A DNA stretch of 64,000 nucleotides, taken from Saksenaea vasiformis B4078 (taxonomy: Eukaryota > Mucoromycota > Mucoromycetes > Mucorales > Saksenaeaceae). Shown one piece after another: positions 1 through 12,449 of the stretch. The notes under the pieces were generated by a model. It ran no database searches, had not been told where the DNA came from, and saw only the letters and a program-made list of their open reading frames with translations. The DNA lies in NCBI GenBank assembly GCA_000697055.1, contig JNDT01001581.1:1-64000 (forward strand). Reading direction: 5' to 3'. The translations under genes were made by a program, and so were the position numbers. The first letter of the stretch is position 1. The number at the start of each line of letters is the position of its first letter.

Positions 1-1738
1 TGATATCGTCATATGACCTTCCACCGGCAGAAAAACCTGGACTCCGTTCAGCCTTTGCGCCAAGTTGCACCATACTCGCTCTCCAGTTGTTCGATTGCAG
101 GACGACCAGTAACTCCAACTTTGTACTCTCGCCAGACGTCTGTTACCGTATACAACTACCTGTTAAGCTTTTAAGCCGTAGTTCCTGATGGCGCTTCTAC
201 TGCAGCCGTCGCCAATCCTGCAGTCTGCGAACTGTTGCCACTCTGAATCTCATTTCGCGCAATCGACACATGAAGTGGCTGTTGAACCACTATGATCATA
301 TCTTGCACCTTTTTTTCTAAATCACTGAATCTATCTGTCTGCATGTCCATACATTGCTTTAGACAGTCAAAGCCTGTTTGACAAGGTCAGTCATTAACGG
401 CATTACTTGCGCAAACTGCTGTTCAATCGGGTCATCCTCAGCAGTAGACGCAATGCCACAAATATTGGCCTCAAACTGTCTAAATTATGGTATGCAGAAG
501 ATCGGACGCGTGAAGACAACGTGGTCTGGATACCTCGCCTTCAGCAAAGCAGTACCCTGATTGTAAAACGTTAAATACGAGATGCGCTTTCCCAGTTCTC
601 TTTTTCTTTTCTCTCACGTACCTATAAGAATATCACTCGAAGATACTTCAGAAGCGCCAGGAAATTAGGACCCGCGATATCTTTTTGAACTTCTCCTCTT
701 ACAAACTTGTCCTTCCACTTCTCGATATCTGGAAATACCATGGGCTACAGTGCTGCAGGAGGTTCCTGAGTTGCTCGAAGGAGAAAATAATTATCATGGC
801 GTGAGACAACGAAGTCTTTCCAAAGCACGTATGACCTGTTTGGGAAGTGATGTGAGATATGCTCCAACCATCCGGTCCAACACGCCGCTGCTGTTTATCA
901 GAGACTTGATCGTCATCAATTGGCGGACTGCGCTTCCTCGGTTGATATGGGTAACCTTGGTCGAATATACCCCCCGCAGCTTTCAAAGCACGTTTATATC
1001 CATCCGACTGTGTCCTGTAGTTGATTGGATTCAATAGATTGATTCCTACAAAACATGAATTTGGTATCACTTTTCTCTCCTAGAAAAATTTGCGAATGGT
1101 TTACTGAGCTGGTGCCATCAATAAAAAAATAGAATGCTAAAGCCCCATGACAGCATAGCTCGACATTTTTGTGACGCATAGCAGCGCCTTATTCCAGACG
1201 GTCGTGCTGGTTCATCTTGCCCAGGGTCATGGTAACTACAAGTGAAATGCAACGAGGCTACCTTCACCGTGACACTCAAGGGCGAAAAGTTCCGGCAGCT
1301 GCGGCATCCGCTTGCATTTACCACGGGCAAGAATGGTGTGGCCTAGCAAGAAATCAGGCCGGTTTTTCAAATCGGCCGTACTGTCTGCTTCGAGATAATA
1401 GCGACACACACCAAGGAGCTCCTCCCGTAGGCATCGTTGAGTGCATTTTTTCCTCGGTCAACGTAAACCGATCGGCTTCTTTCCACTTCCTGGCGATCCT
1501 GCATATCAAGCGATGCGTTGATCACGCCCCCACGTGGATGCGAGTTATTGTTGTTGTATAACGTCACCTGCTGTTTCCAGAGATTTGTCATGGCCTTCAC
1601 CCAAGCTTCAATCGACGATTTGATAAAAGGGATGACCGATCCGTCTTTAGCCTTGAATCTCCTGTTGCCACGGTGAACGACAACCCCGGTCAAATAAAGA
1701 GCAAGATTGCCTTCCAAGACAATGGCTCCATCCGACAA
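1..1738 (-). pseudogene. Crypton-like (Ndc10-type) tyrosine recombinase relic with GCR1_C-like tail
   Basis: The minus strand carries pieces of one protein in several frames. The N-terminal piece (1738-1367) has HPRGG and VDRG motifs typical of fungal Ndc10/Crypton-like DNA-binding recombinases. A middle piece (about 1240-994) reads TLGKMNQ, then RHKNVELCCHGALAFYFF, the conserved region before the catalytic core. A further piece near 1030-960 reads NPINYRTQSDGYKRALKAAG. The C-terminal piece (about 150-1) reads DVWREYKVG..GRPAIEQLESEYGATWR..FFCR, which fits a GCR1_C DNA-binding domain. In-frame stops and frame changes are present throughout, so this is a dead copy. The family assignment rests on motif recall. 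The last residues may lie beyond the window edge. The region 2-3.2 kb upstream of it shows no gene. Confidence 0.72.
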
Positions 1739-3215
1739 TTGTTTTGTCTACAGGCATCAATCATAATAGTTTAGGCAAAACAAGACAGAAAAGTAAAGTT
1801 AACAACAGACCATACATCTAATGTCCACACAGCGATCGGACTTTTTTCTCGTATGTGTCCCCAACTTACTCTGAACTCTTTCTGTGTTTGTTGTGATACA
1901 CTTTGAACTAGACTAATTTCATGATTTCTAGAGAACTTCAATTAAAATTTTCTTGCGACATTACTCCTAAAGAACTTCCAGTCCTAGTCCAGGTACTACT
2001 TTGTGAATAAATGACGTGCCATAAATTGGGAGGACGTTACATTATTTCCTTTGTTTTCGAGATTGATCAATGAATTGCCCATTTTTAGCCTTTCTACTCC
2101 ACCTTTTTTGATGTTAGTTCTCATGGGTGCGTTCTTCCTTTTCTACAATTTTCCCAAGAAGTGCCGTATCTTGTTCATAAATACTTTACCGAACGATTCC
2201 AGACAAGCTAACATCGTTCTCTCTTTCCAGATATATGTTATGAGTGCAATCCATCTGTTGAGACGATATATAGCCGGAATCAGTGCTGTAGGCAGACTAG
2301 GAACATTGTGGATCGGTCAATGGTGGTGCCAAAGACATTAAAGGCACTGTAATCTGCATCCTACTTTAAACCCGCGTCACCCACAGCATAGAGATCCACG
2401 ACGCTCTAGTTCATGCTCTGAAGTTCAGATGTATTGAAACACTGCATTGCAGCAGTATAAAGGAAAGAGACTCCAATCCACACTTACTGGGTCCTTTACC
2501 TTTAAAGAAAATACGTCATTTTTATTCATCCGTGAAGGGCCTGTTGCTCAAACTTTCTCGTACAGTTAGGGTAAAGCTACTTTTGATTTCTAAAGTTAAG
2601 TCATGCTGCGATCATAGGACAATCGATAGGCAGATAGGGACAGAAATACATCGACTTCTGGATAGCTCTTTATCGGACTCTTCGTCCGGGTCGTATCCGC
2701 AAATGCCATAAGATGATTCAGTCTTTTTGATACATCGAATACCACAAACACAATGGTTACCTAGTGGCATTGTGCAATGTACATGTTTTATTTTGCTTTG
2801 TAATCTATCTATAGATGTCATTACCATCCTTCTGTTCGATCTGAGTCACCCTTGCTGATCGTGACCCCTTCATTCCTTTACTGATCTGAAGCTATGATAA
2901 TTACCTCTTGGCTCTCTGTTGATGGTTTTACCTCAGAAGCATATATACAAAATATCAGCAAATGCATCGCTTATTGTGGTATATTGTTCAAGGTTTACGG
3001 ACTGCTGCCTGATTGAACGTTGAACAGGTAACAGGATCAAAGATGATGTCAAGACCCATAGGACCGTTAAAATTTTGAAAGAAAGAAAAAAGACCGTCTA
3101 CTGACAACTTTTTCTTCTCCTTATCTCACATACGCGTATTGAATTTTACAGAGTGAGACTTTGTCGAGCGATATATGCAGAAACTTAATAACCAGTTATA
3201 TTCTGTTTATTAAGC
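1739..3215. other. Intergenic region, nothing supported
   Basis: The stretch between the recombinase relic and the first Fanzor holds only short ORFs on both strands with no recognisable motif, and no clear repeat or RNA gene. It could contain the promoter or an unrecognised 5' exon of the Fanzor gene that follows. Confidence 0.5.
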
Positions 3216-6200
3216 ATGACCGTACCACCACCCCAGTTACGCTTGAGGCGCAAAAGGAAAAGGGCGGCTGAATCAGGGATATCAGTAGACCAAGCACTTG
3301 AGGCCTTGTACAGTGTCTTCCACGACCAACTGAAAGCGATAGTCCTAAAAAACTTGAAGATAAACCCAAGAAAAAGTCTACAAAAAAGCACAGAGAAAAA
3401 CATTGCAAGAACTACGAGAAAGTCTGGAGAAGGCAGATCGCGTTCCAAGGTCGTCGTTCGAACAAGCTGATGATATCCTTAATGCAGAACAAGGGACTAC
3501 CAGGAAGACTCTTGCTTCAAAATATCCTGGATTAGGGCAGATTGGTGCCCTTTGGCAAAAATACGCCATCGCAAATTTTGATGACGCTGCCGAAAAAGCA
3601 CAGAAAGAAATTGACGAACAAGTGCAGGCGAAAGAACAAGGCTGCAGCATGGATACTACTGAAAACAATGAAAGCGACGGCGAAGAGGACACGATCCGGG
3701 TATGCTCGGTTCGATTATCTGGAATCTTACGAGGTGATCTGGATGATGAAGTGAAGCAAGTGTTTCTCGATACCATAACTGCCACATCCGAACAAGTTAC
3801 GGACTACGCTGCTGAACTTGGGGCAGCAGTACATGCAACCATGCTAAACTACGCTGCCAGTACCGTCATATTGGATCCGCATTCAAAGCAAGCTCGTTAT
3901 CAGCAGGACAGCCCAGAGATATTTAACATTTTGGAAGTTATTCCCAAAGAATCAGTCCGCAATCCAGAAGCTCTGAACTCGAATTTGACAATACCAGTGG
4001 CGCCACTGCCTGAAAATGTGTCGAGTTATCTGAAAGCTTTGCCACAGAAGAGCAATGATGAATTGAGCAACCTATTCAGCGAAGCCCATTTGCAATTTAT
4101 CCATTCGAGCTGTTTCGGGAGGCAGAGTTATAAAGCTAGTGAGAAACCTTTCTGGTCTGCGCTGCAACACTCAATGTTGAAGGATTTGCCAAAACCACCT
4201 GCCGGCTTAAGCACCACAATGCACTTTCAGCTGAAGCAACACTCCGCCAACCTACAAAACATGTGGGCAGGCGGTTTGTTCCATAAATCAAATAAACACC
4301 TGCTCCGTATACTTCTTAAGCTAAATCTCGCCCCTGAAAGGGAGCAAAAAGTCCGTCAGATTGCCGAGAAAAAAGCAAGAGAGAAAGAAAAACAGCAGGA
4401 GGAGAATATCAAACCAATGAAAAGGAAAAAGGAATGGCATCGGCGTCAGATCAAAGGAAGAATAAAACAAGAACGCAAGAATCTAAGACGCCTGAATAAA
4501 CGGCAGGAGGTGGAAACGGACCAATATCAAAGGGCTAAACTATTGCGACGTGAGAATTCGTGCACAGATGCAATTACAAGATTGCAATCACGCACGAGTG
4601 AGGAATACATGCCCAAGAAAGGTGAAAATCCACAGTCTCGGAAGAATGAAAAGGTGAGCACAATATCCGATGTCGTCGACAAATTAACCGAAGGAACATT
4701 ATGTAGCCTAAAGGTGAGGTAACCGAGTTGGATATCCCTGTAGATATAAGTGGGATGGACGATGAAGGAATAGATGAGGCAATTGAGATGGCAATCTCGG
4801 AGATGCAAGAGGAATCAGAAGAAGTTCAGGCGAATGACGCGAAGAAAGAGCCCAGCAGAAGAAGATTGATACGAATTCAAGCTATTACAAAAAAAATGTT
4901 ACTATCAGCAGACATTGAAGGAGAAGTGAAAGATGCTGATGTCTCAGGGTTATGGAACGACGACTATAACAACCTCCAGAAGGTCGAGATAGATATCATC
5001 GTGCAGATTACGAATGCACTAAGATCATATGTATCAAAAGGTCGATCAAGCACTGCGATTTCCTTGGGTGTTCGATTTGCTTTGTTATCGAATACCGTTC
5101 TCCGTGCTACGGGTTACAGCAAATCCACTGCTAACATCTACCCAGCGATCAGCCCTGCCTCAATCCATGCCCTGCCTCTCGATGCGGCGTCCATGTATGA
5201 ACTCTTTGGTTCGACTTCGGCAAAATTTGATTTATACAAAGAAGATGGAACTGTGATTGCAAACATTAGACAAGCTCGAACGAACAAAGCCGCCGTAATC
5301 GGCTCCTTCTTTGATCAAGACAAAATCACCCACATTTACAATGCTCGCGGTTTGGAACCACGGTGGCGAGTAACTGTTACACCCCATCAGATGGCGAGAA
5401 TTGATGGGAATGTCCAAAAAGGAAAGATTGTAAGTGTATCTCACTATGAAGAAAGAAGAAAGAACGCAAAAGGGGAGAGTACGGATGCGGGGAACAGCTT
5501 CTTTGAGAATGGATCAAATCTAGATATTTCAACTGTTACAGCATCGCTGGAAAACACAAAATATAAGGTGAAATCTCTGGAGTCGACAGAAAGGGAATCA
5601 AAAAAGGCCTTACAACAGGCAGAAAATGTTGTCCAAAATCGGGCAGAAGAGCAGCGGCGGAGAAAAGACACTGTCCAAAGGAAAATCCGGGACAAGCGTA
5701 AGCGCGACAAAATAAATATCAGCGATCCGAGGGCGAAGGAAAAGCAAAGCGAGAGCTACAAAGATTTGAAGATGTCGAAATTGGAGTGCGCAAACAAACA
5801 ACATAATTTGGGCAAGATACGGTCTGAACTGGCAGATCAACGAAGGCGGCGATATGTATGTCAGAAGGTAACTGAAGGATATCGCATGCACCAGTCAATC
5901 AACCGAATTAAATCAAACTATAGCAACTGGATGGTCTCAAGAAGAAGCAGAAGGGAAAGGAAAAGAAGTCGGAGGGAGACGATGAAAAGGAGGAGGTAAA
6001 GATGTGTAAGGTTACAAGTTGGACTCGCCCAGGTTGCGAAGCCAGTACACAGTTCCTTGACATTACAGAACTGGATCGGCAAGTCAGCCAGGATCACAAG
6101 AAAGCTATTACCTTTGGCGGAACGGATTATGGGTTGAGGGTTCTGGCGACAACTGTCCCCCTTACAACGGAGCGCGCTCGCCTACATTTTGACTTACACA

Positions 6201-7144
6201 ATCGCCAATTGGACGATACCCAGAGACCAGTATCCATTCCCGAAGAAATTTCCAAACTTCCCAAACCAATGCGGATCACGGCAGGATATTTGGAAGAGAA
6301 AACATTTTCCAGGAAGTTTCGCAAAAAAAGAGAAAGGAGGAAAAGGGTATAGTAATGGCAGTCAGTAAGTTCAGGGTCTCACTTCATATTAGAACGACTT
6401 GACGGTTAAAAGCGCAGAAAAAAGTTTGAAAAAAAGTTCATCAGTTTTAGCAACCACTGTAGAACAAGTTTTAGAGTCGCAAGAGGTGCTATCCTTTTTT
6501 TTTTCTTCTACCTCTAATTCTTCAATACATATTAGGTGAAAAGAAACTGCCGAAAACGACTGCGATCGTTTTACCACTCAAATCACGCTCACCATGAGAA
6601 ACGTACCCAGGCACTGTTTACTAGTCGAGTCTATGATCAGATTGCTGCGCAGGAGCGAAGGTTTGTGAAGACAGCTGCCAAGACCGAGAAGCATGGTGCA
6701 CAAAACATCGTGCCTATCATGGCCATAGGAACTCAGGGCACCGGTGTCAGTTCCCGACTGAAGGGTCATATTAGACGTGGAGGGGCATGGCTGCGTAGAC
6801 GACATCGCATTTATGTGTCAGTGTCAATGACGAACGAGCACCGGAGTTCTCAGTTATGTGTCTACTGTTTTGGAAGAGTGGAGAGGGCCAAAACTCGGCG
6901 AAGAAAGAAGGGAGAGTGGAAGACAGTGAGGGTAAACGGTGCCTCTCAGTGTGTCAATCCGAGTTGCACAGTGTACCGATCGGGCCATGCTACACAAAAT
7001 AGAGACGTTCAAGCAGCTCTTGCAATAGGTCTGGCATGCGCAAGCAATGTCCTGTCTGTAGATAGAAGGACGTTAGCACCTTTCGACCCCAGCAATTTCT
7101 CGGCTGGAAGACCATTCATTCCCGGCGCCACCAATTATCGGTAA
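3216..7144 (+). CDS. Large Fanzor-type (TnpB-like) RNA-guided nuclease, catalytic motifs retained
   Basis: This is a predicted five-exon gene: 3216-4653, 4707-5867, 5924-6346, 6393-6485 and 6536-7144, with GT..AG introns of 46-56 bp that restore one reading frame. The product is about 1,200 residues. The N-terminal half is alpha-helical and lysine-rich, with a conserved TTRKTL..YPGLGQIGALW block and a basic coiled coil near the middle. The C-terminal third has the RuvC-like fold: GGTDYGLRV (RuvC-I Asp), TNEHRSSQLC (candidate alternative Glu), a CVYC..CVNPSC zinc ribbon, and NRDVQAALAIG (RuvC-III Asp). Fanzors are transposon-encoded homologues of TnpB that cut DNA using a guide RNA transcribed next to the gene. 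The frame before 3403 is unsettled: frames shift at an A5 run near 3396-3400, so the ATG at 3216 is tentative. There is no in-frame stop in exons 2-5. Confidence 0.82.
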
Positions 7145-7400
7145 ATTACCGTCAACCGTATGACATGTATACACTAATATTACGCCCATATTTTGAAGGT
7201 GCGCGACCTCTCCACGGAAGCTCTGCGAAGAGTAAGTACTGCCTCTGCCTTTGCGATAATAACCCTTTTATCAAATGAAGGTTGAGTGGATCGGGACCTG
7301 TCGCCATGACAGGAGTTATCGTGAATTCTGGATCAGGTAAAGAAAATCAAACACAGTATTACAGTTTTCTGACTTTTTTTTGTGAGACACAGATGAGATC
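7145..7400 (+). ncRNA. Candidate guide-RNA (omega/fRNA) region 3' of the large Fanzor
   Basis: TnpB and Fanzor guide RNAs normally overlap or follow the 3' end of the nuclease ORF. Here the sequence after the stop contains a perfect 6-bp stem with a 5-nt loop at 7297-7313 (CCTGTC/GACAGG). This is position-based inference; transcription was not observed and no right-end boundary of the element was found. Confidence 0.2.
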
Positions 7401-7992
7401 TAGGGTTCAGATACAGGAGTATGTCCCGCAGCAATAGCGTACGACGCTCAGCATATTTCAACTACTTCTCTCTATATTTACTTCTATGTCCTATATTTAA
7501 CCATAGATACGCATTGCCTTTAAACTATTTGATCTAGCTCCAAATAAACTCTACGTCGGATGTAGTCCTCCTGCATGCTGTACCGGGAATCGTCTAGAAT
7601 ATATTAAGACGGCACTGATGTGATTGAACGATTATTTCCTTGTGCCCTGTTTTCTAGACACATATTGATAATGTATTCCTAAGTTTGAGAAAGGCGTACC
7701 TCCTGAAGACGGTTACCTTACCAGTAACATTGATCTATCACACTTGTACCTGGGAACGTTTTGAACTGGGATCAAAACTTTGGAACGGAACCTGAAAATG
7801 TCTTTTTCTCGATCTCCTTCCCTGAGACAAAGAGACAAAGTACATGTCTACTCGGTGATAACACAGCAGCTGTGATAAAGTAGTACATGGCCACATTATT
7901 GCGTTTCGCAGCAGCTGTGACACGTTTTCGCTGCGAACAAACCGAAAAAAGGTGCGGAGGCGTTGAGAGTTCTTGGCATTCGTGCTTTAGCC
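7401..7992. other. Intergenic region, promoter side of the Zn2Cys6 gene
   Basis: No coding feature is supported here. AT-rich sequence leads to the ATG of the downstream transcription-factor gene at 7993. An in-frame extension back to 7963 exists but starts with TTG, not ATG. Confidence 0.5.
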
Positions 7993-10373
7993 ATGTCATC
8001 CCGGCGTAAAATTAGTTGCATGCCATGCCGCTTGAAAAAGCTCAAATGTGATGGAGAAAAACCATGTGGACGATGTCAACAAAAGAATGCACAACATGGA
8101 TGCACTTACCGAAAGCCAGCAGCAACGGGCCGGCCCCCAAAAAACGCTGTGGTTAACAAACTAGTATTGTCGCGAGCTCGCAATGACATGTGCGGTTCAA
8201 TAACACCAAACTTCTCTACCGAGTTCATATTTGAGCAGGGATTATTAGGAACAAGGCCCGGCTGTAGAAAGTACCTCGGTGAATCCAGAGGGGTTCCGTT
8301 AGCATCCTACATTGAAGCTATCTTTGTCAATTATTTCAAAGATTTTATCAAGCTTACCGTCTCCAACGACAGCTGCGACGACAAATCTATACATCCTTTG
8401 GCTCAGTTCGAAGTATATGACCTGAAAAATTACTTTACATGGATCCACAGCGATGTTGTGAATATTTTACTTCAACGTATGGGACAACTCCAACTAGAAC
8501 ACTATAGCGATATGGACTTCGCTGGAGCTGCTATGAGCATCGACACAAGTGTAACATTTTTCGATCCGTGCATAGATGTGACCAATCCACTCAACGCTTT
8601 GCCACCACGAACAGCAATCCGACTCATCGATTGTTTTTACAGAGTTCATCCATTTTCATTTCTTCTAAACAAAACTTTACTTCTACAAAGCTACTGGACG
8701 GATACGGCTGATCCCTTATTGCTCAGCGTGATATTCGGTACCACAATCTATAAGTCACGGATGCTTGAAGGAAAACCGCTGATGTTCTGGCAAACTTGCG
8801 ATCGCGATTATCGAAATCCGTTTTTAGATTACGCATATGTCTTGCTTTCCAAAGCATCATCCGAAGCAACATCAAGCCGATACCAAGCTGTGGTACTGCT
8901 TGCACTATTTGAAACCATATTCGGTCATGTAAAGCGGAGTGTAGTCCTGCTTTCACTTTCGTTCATGATGGCCGTCCAGCTAGACGTGTTCAAGGAAGAA
9001 GTCTACAGGCCTGTTGCTGATCGCACTGCCCATGATATGAACGATGTTGAGTATGAGCTTTTGCGTATGACAGTTTGGTGCACATTTTCCTCTGTCGTAC
9101 GTGGCAATTGTGGTGGGTGCCGTCAATGTAAGTACTTTATGCTCTTCCTCTGCTTACTGCTCCAGAATAACGGGACATAATGGCAGGGTTTCGCGTGCCA
9201 CAGAGTATCGTCACGTTCTGCCTACAGAATCCACCTCCTGTGAACATGCATGCATCCCTCTCCTACCAACTAGACGTATCCTCCGGCAACGAACCATTGT
9301 TCAAAGGCTTCCCGCACCTTTATGAGACTTTCTACTCCGGTGCTATGATCTGTGCATTTAGCGCTCGCATCCTCCGACATATCCCCACACCATGTAATAG
9401 TTTCTACGAGAACATACCAAAGGAACCGTTGAACGCAGCCGATCATAGGATTATAGACATTGGAGCTGCGATTGAAGCCGAACTGAGCGATATTGCAGCG
9501 CTCATTGAGACTAACCGATGTGTATTGTCTGGTATCCAGTACTATACACTTCATTCAACGTATGTCCTGTATGTGCTCCATTTTAAATTTTTGCAATGGA
9601 TGTACAGGGCAGAGGCGTATCAGTCGACAGCTGAATACGTGCATGGTCTTACACTAGCAGTGCAGCGCCATAGGATCAAACCGCCCAGTGCACTGCCTAC
9701 GGAAGAATTCGATCCTGACGATCCCGAGACGATCAAGCGCATTCATGAAGTAGTCCCTATAGTGATAGATGCTGTCGAACGTACTTTGCTATTTATCCAC
9801 AAGCATGGTCCTCATCGACAAGAATACCCGCTGCCATTGAACATAATGATATCGCTTCTCGAAACTTGCACTCTCCTACTAATACTTGACTACGAACGTT
9901 TTTACAATGAACGATGCTGGGTCTGCCTCGACACGACCATGATCGTCGTGGAAGACCCTGTCTGGGACGACTATACGACTATTGACGCTGTCAAAGAGAA
10001 AATCAAGCGATTCAAGCAAAGAAACCCGAGAACACTGTACTTGCCGCAAAGCATGGACATCTCTACCAACTGCACTGATATTCTAAACGAAGCAAACGAC
10101 GCACTTAATCTAGCAATCATGGACAATTTCTCTGGAATAGATATTGCCGAGTCTGCTTTGATCGAACTACTCTCCTTCCCGCCTGATCCAATGGCCGATG
10201 CCATACTTTACGGGCAGTACGCCCCTATACCGGAGGATATCATCCAATTTTCCTACGATCAATTTACAAGTCAACGTGCGGAATCGACGACACAAGTCCT
10301 TGTACAACAACCACCATCATTTCCTTACGTTACCAATGATGACTGTTTCACCGGGTATCCTATTTTTAGATAG
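7993..10373 (+). CDS. Zn(II)2Cys6 fungal transcription factor
   Basis: Two exons (7993-9127 and 9187-10373) are joined by a 59-bp GTAAGT..CAG intron. The nearer acceptor at 9165 would create a TAA and is rejected. The product is about 773 residues. Residues 9-36 form a binuclear zinc cluster with spacing C-x2-C-x6-C-x5-C-x2-C-x8-C and a basic RLKKLKC segment, the Gal4-type DNA-binding domain found almost only in fungi. A regulatory middle region with helices typical of fungal MHR domains follows (for example a RVHPFSFLLNK stretch near residue 220). The start is the first ATG just before the zinc cluster. Target genes cannot be inferred: the neighbours are a Fanzor and a PLC-like enzyme with no obvious shared pathway. 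Confidence 0.88.
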
Positions 10374-10868
10374 GATTAGAGTAGCTGATCTCGAAGACAT
10401 TGTATTTTTTAACAACTAGGTTGACTGTATATATTTCAAGCAATGGCAAAAAGCAGCAACTTGCACTCTAAAGACAATAACGGATAAGTCTGCTATAGAT
10501 AGTTTCATATTAATCCCCTTTACCTCAGTACCACACTCGCTATAGTTGCCATCTAGACTATTTGGATAGTACCTTTGAATGTTTCGGAAAGCTTCAGTAG
10601 CCAGTTACAGAATTGAAGTGATATTACCCGGACGCATGAATCGCATCACGTTGGTAGCTATAGTTGGCGCAATCATCACATTAACAGTACTTGTTATTCT
10701 ATTATCTCGAGGAGCATACTAATTCCCGTTCTATTTGGTCGGGTAACCGCTCCTGTGTCTGGATGTTGACGGTAAGCAACCTTCGCGGTTGTATTGAAAG
10801 TCAGTTGTCGATACGATGAAGGCAGTTTGCAAGTTGTGTTACCTTGCTCGTCGCGTTCCTGTTTTCTC
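10374..10868. other. Intergenic region between TF and PLC-like gene
   Basis: About 500 bp. It contains one short ORF with a membrane segment (listed separately, 10579-10722) and otherwise no recognised feature. Confidence 0.5.
10579..10722 (+). CDS. Possible 47-residue single-pass membrane peptide
   Basis: This ATG-initiated ORF of 47 codons has a charged N-terminal half and a C-terminal hydrophobic helix of about 22 residues (LVAIVGAIITLTVLVILL) followed by a short SRGAY tail. It could be a small tail-anchored protein, the last exon of an unrecognised gene, or chance. No homologue is recognised. It lies between two well-supported genes on the same strand and does not overlap either. Confidence 0.3.
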   Translation: MFRKASVASYRIEVILPGRMNRITLVAIVGAIITLTVLVILLSRGAY

Positions 10869-12362
10869 ATGAAGATTTGGGCAGCTATCTTAAGCACAGC
10901 GCTTTCACTGAATTTAGGTGTATTTGCTCAAGGCAACATCGTCGACTCGATATTCGAAGAAGCCGACAGCTCGACGACAACTAGGTAAAGGGCGATGGTG
11001 GCATTATCCAACGAGATGGAATCACTGAATGCATGTCGCTCAATTGTAGTGCTATTCAAGAAGGTCTTCTGCCCTGCAATGGATTTCCCGAGTATAAAGA
11101 CATTCCTGTCAACCAATTCTTCTACCTGGGTGCCCACATTGGCGGCTTAAAAGACAATAAGCACTGTGGCGCCATTCAAGATCGCAATGTCACTACTATG
11201 CTACAAGACGGTGAGTCTAAGAGAGTACATCTGTATAACTGAAGTTTAACTGCTTCTCTGTAAAGGTATTCGTCTCCTAGATTTGGAAGTGTGCACACGG
11301 TAACGTAAAATGGATCCGTATTGCGTAAATATCCTCTCATACTATTTTGATTAGCGGCGCTCGATCGGTACCCTGCGCGAATCCAGATCAAACACTCCAC
11401 GATTTTACAGATGAAGTCTTCGACTATGCGCGGTTACACGAAAAGCAGCTCGTTGTAGTGCACTTGAATGCGAAAGAACAGACGACATCTCAACACATTG
11501 AAGACGTGATCGACGAAGTGTGCAAAATCCACACCGAAAGAACTTTGGGAACGAAATTATTCAAGAAACGCGAGGTACACTAAAAAGTATATATATGTTA
11601 GCTGCTCTAAAAGCAAATTGAGTGTCCTTTTATCTATACCCATCCCCAAGCATTAAGCACTTGGTTTACGATGGGTGAGGTCCTCAACTATGATCCTGAC
11701 ATGGCAGAATGGGAAGGAGATGGCGAACTCGTCGGTGTACAGAGCATGATCGTATTTACATATGAAGGAAGTATTTCTAATCCACCAGGATATGCACCGG
11801 CGTATTTCTCTCCCGTAAGTTGAACTAAAGACCGGAGGAAGATAATTTAGCTCCCCGTCTCTGTTAGACATTCTGGAAGTCCTCCCGTAGAACTGGTCAA
11901 GACATTGATGATTTTGAGGAACAGCTGCAGTATTTATGTAAAACGCCGGGTGGCATCTACATTCAAGGTGAGCTAAGATAGCATATATGGTTGGTCTTAT
12001 AGCCCATTGCAGCATATCCCGCTACAGCCGCTGGCAATTGTGCAGCAGATGATAAAGTAGGTTTACAAACAGATGATACTAGTATTAATTTGAACTACTG
12101 TTAGCGCTATGATCCATACTACCTAGAGAGTGCTATAGGTGGATCTAAAGGATGTAATATGTATACCACGCCTCCAGCTGCATACGTGAGCGCGGTGACA
12201 GTAGATTTCTACCAAAGACATTTAGAATATCTTACCGACTTGCAAAAGCGGATGCTACAGGTGAATTACGCCAAGTGGGAAGGTCAAGAAAAGAAACTAG
12301 AACCTTCGCGTTTGGTGGATCTCGAGTCCAGAAAAGAGAAGAATGTGAGAGACGAACTCTAA
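10869..12362 (+). CDS. Secreted PLC-like phosphodiesterase with C-terminal RDEL
   Basis: Eight predicted exons: 10869-10984, 11050-11210, 11266-11299, 11355-11574, about 11614-11814, 11868-11967, 12013-12056 and 12105-12362. The start gives a signal peptide (KIWAAILSTALSLNLGVFAQ). The body matches PLC-like phosphodiesterases of the PI-PLC X-domain TIM-barrel superfamily: LPCNGFPEYKD, FFYLGAHIGG (position of the first catalytic His), MLQDGIRLLDLEV, VVVHLN, and a late STWFTMGEVLNYDP block. Such enzymes hydrolyse phosphodiester bonds of phosphoinositides or glycosyl-inositol lipids; the substrate here is unknown. The chain ends RDEL, resembling the KDEL/HDEL ER-retrieval signal, so it may reside in the ER rather than be secreted. 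Intron 4 (11575-11613, 39 bp) is unusually short and is the least certain junction. Confidence 0.85.
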
Positions 12363-12449
12363 ATAAATATGTCTATTTGGTCCTGATAAGATAGCAGCAC
12401 TACAGTCACGTGACAAAAATGGCAAAATTTCAGCATTATCTTATTCAAC

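Noticed and set aside
750..1037. 95-codon plus-strand ORF
   Set aside because: It lies antisense to the recombinase relic and has no motif.
5444..5891. Overlapping minus-strand ORFs inside the large Fanzor
   Set aside because: Shadows of the lysine/arginine-rich coding strand.
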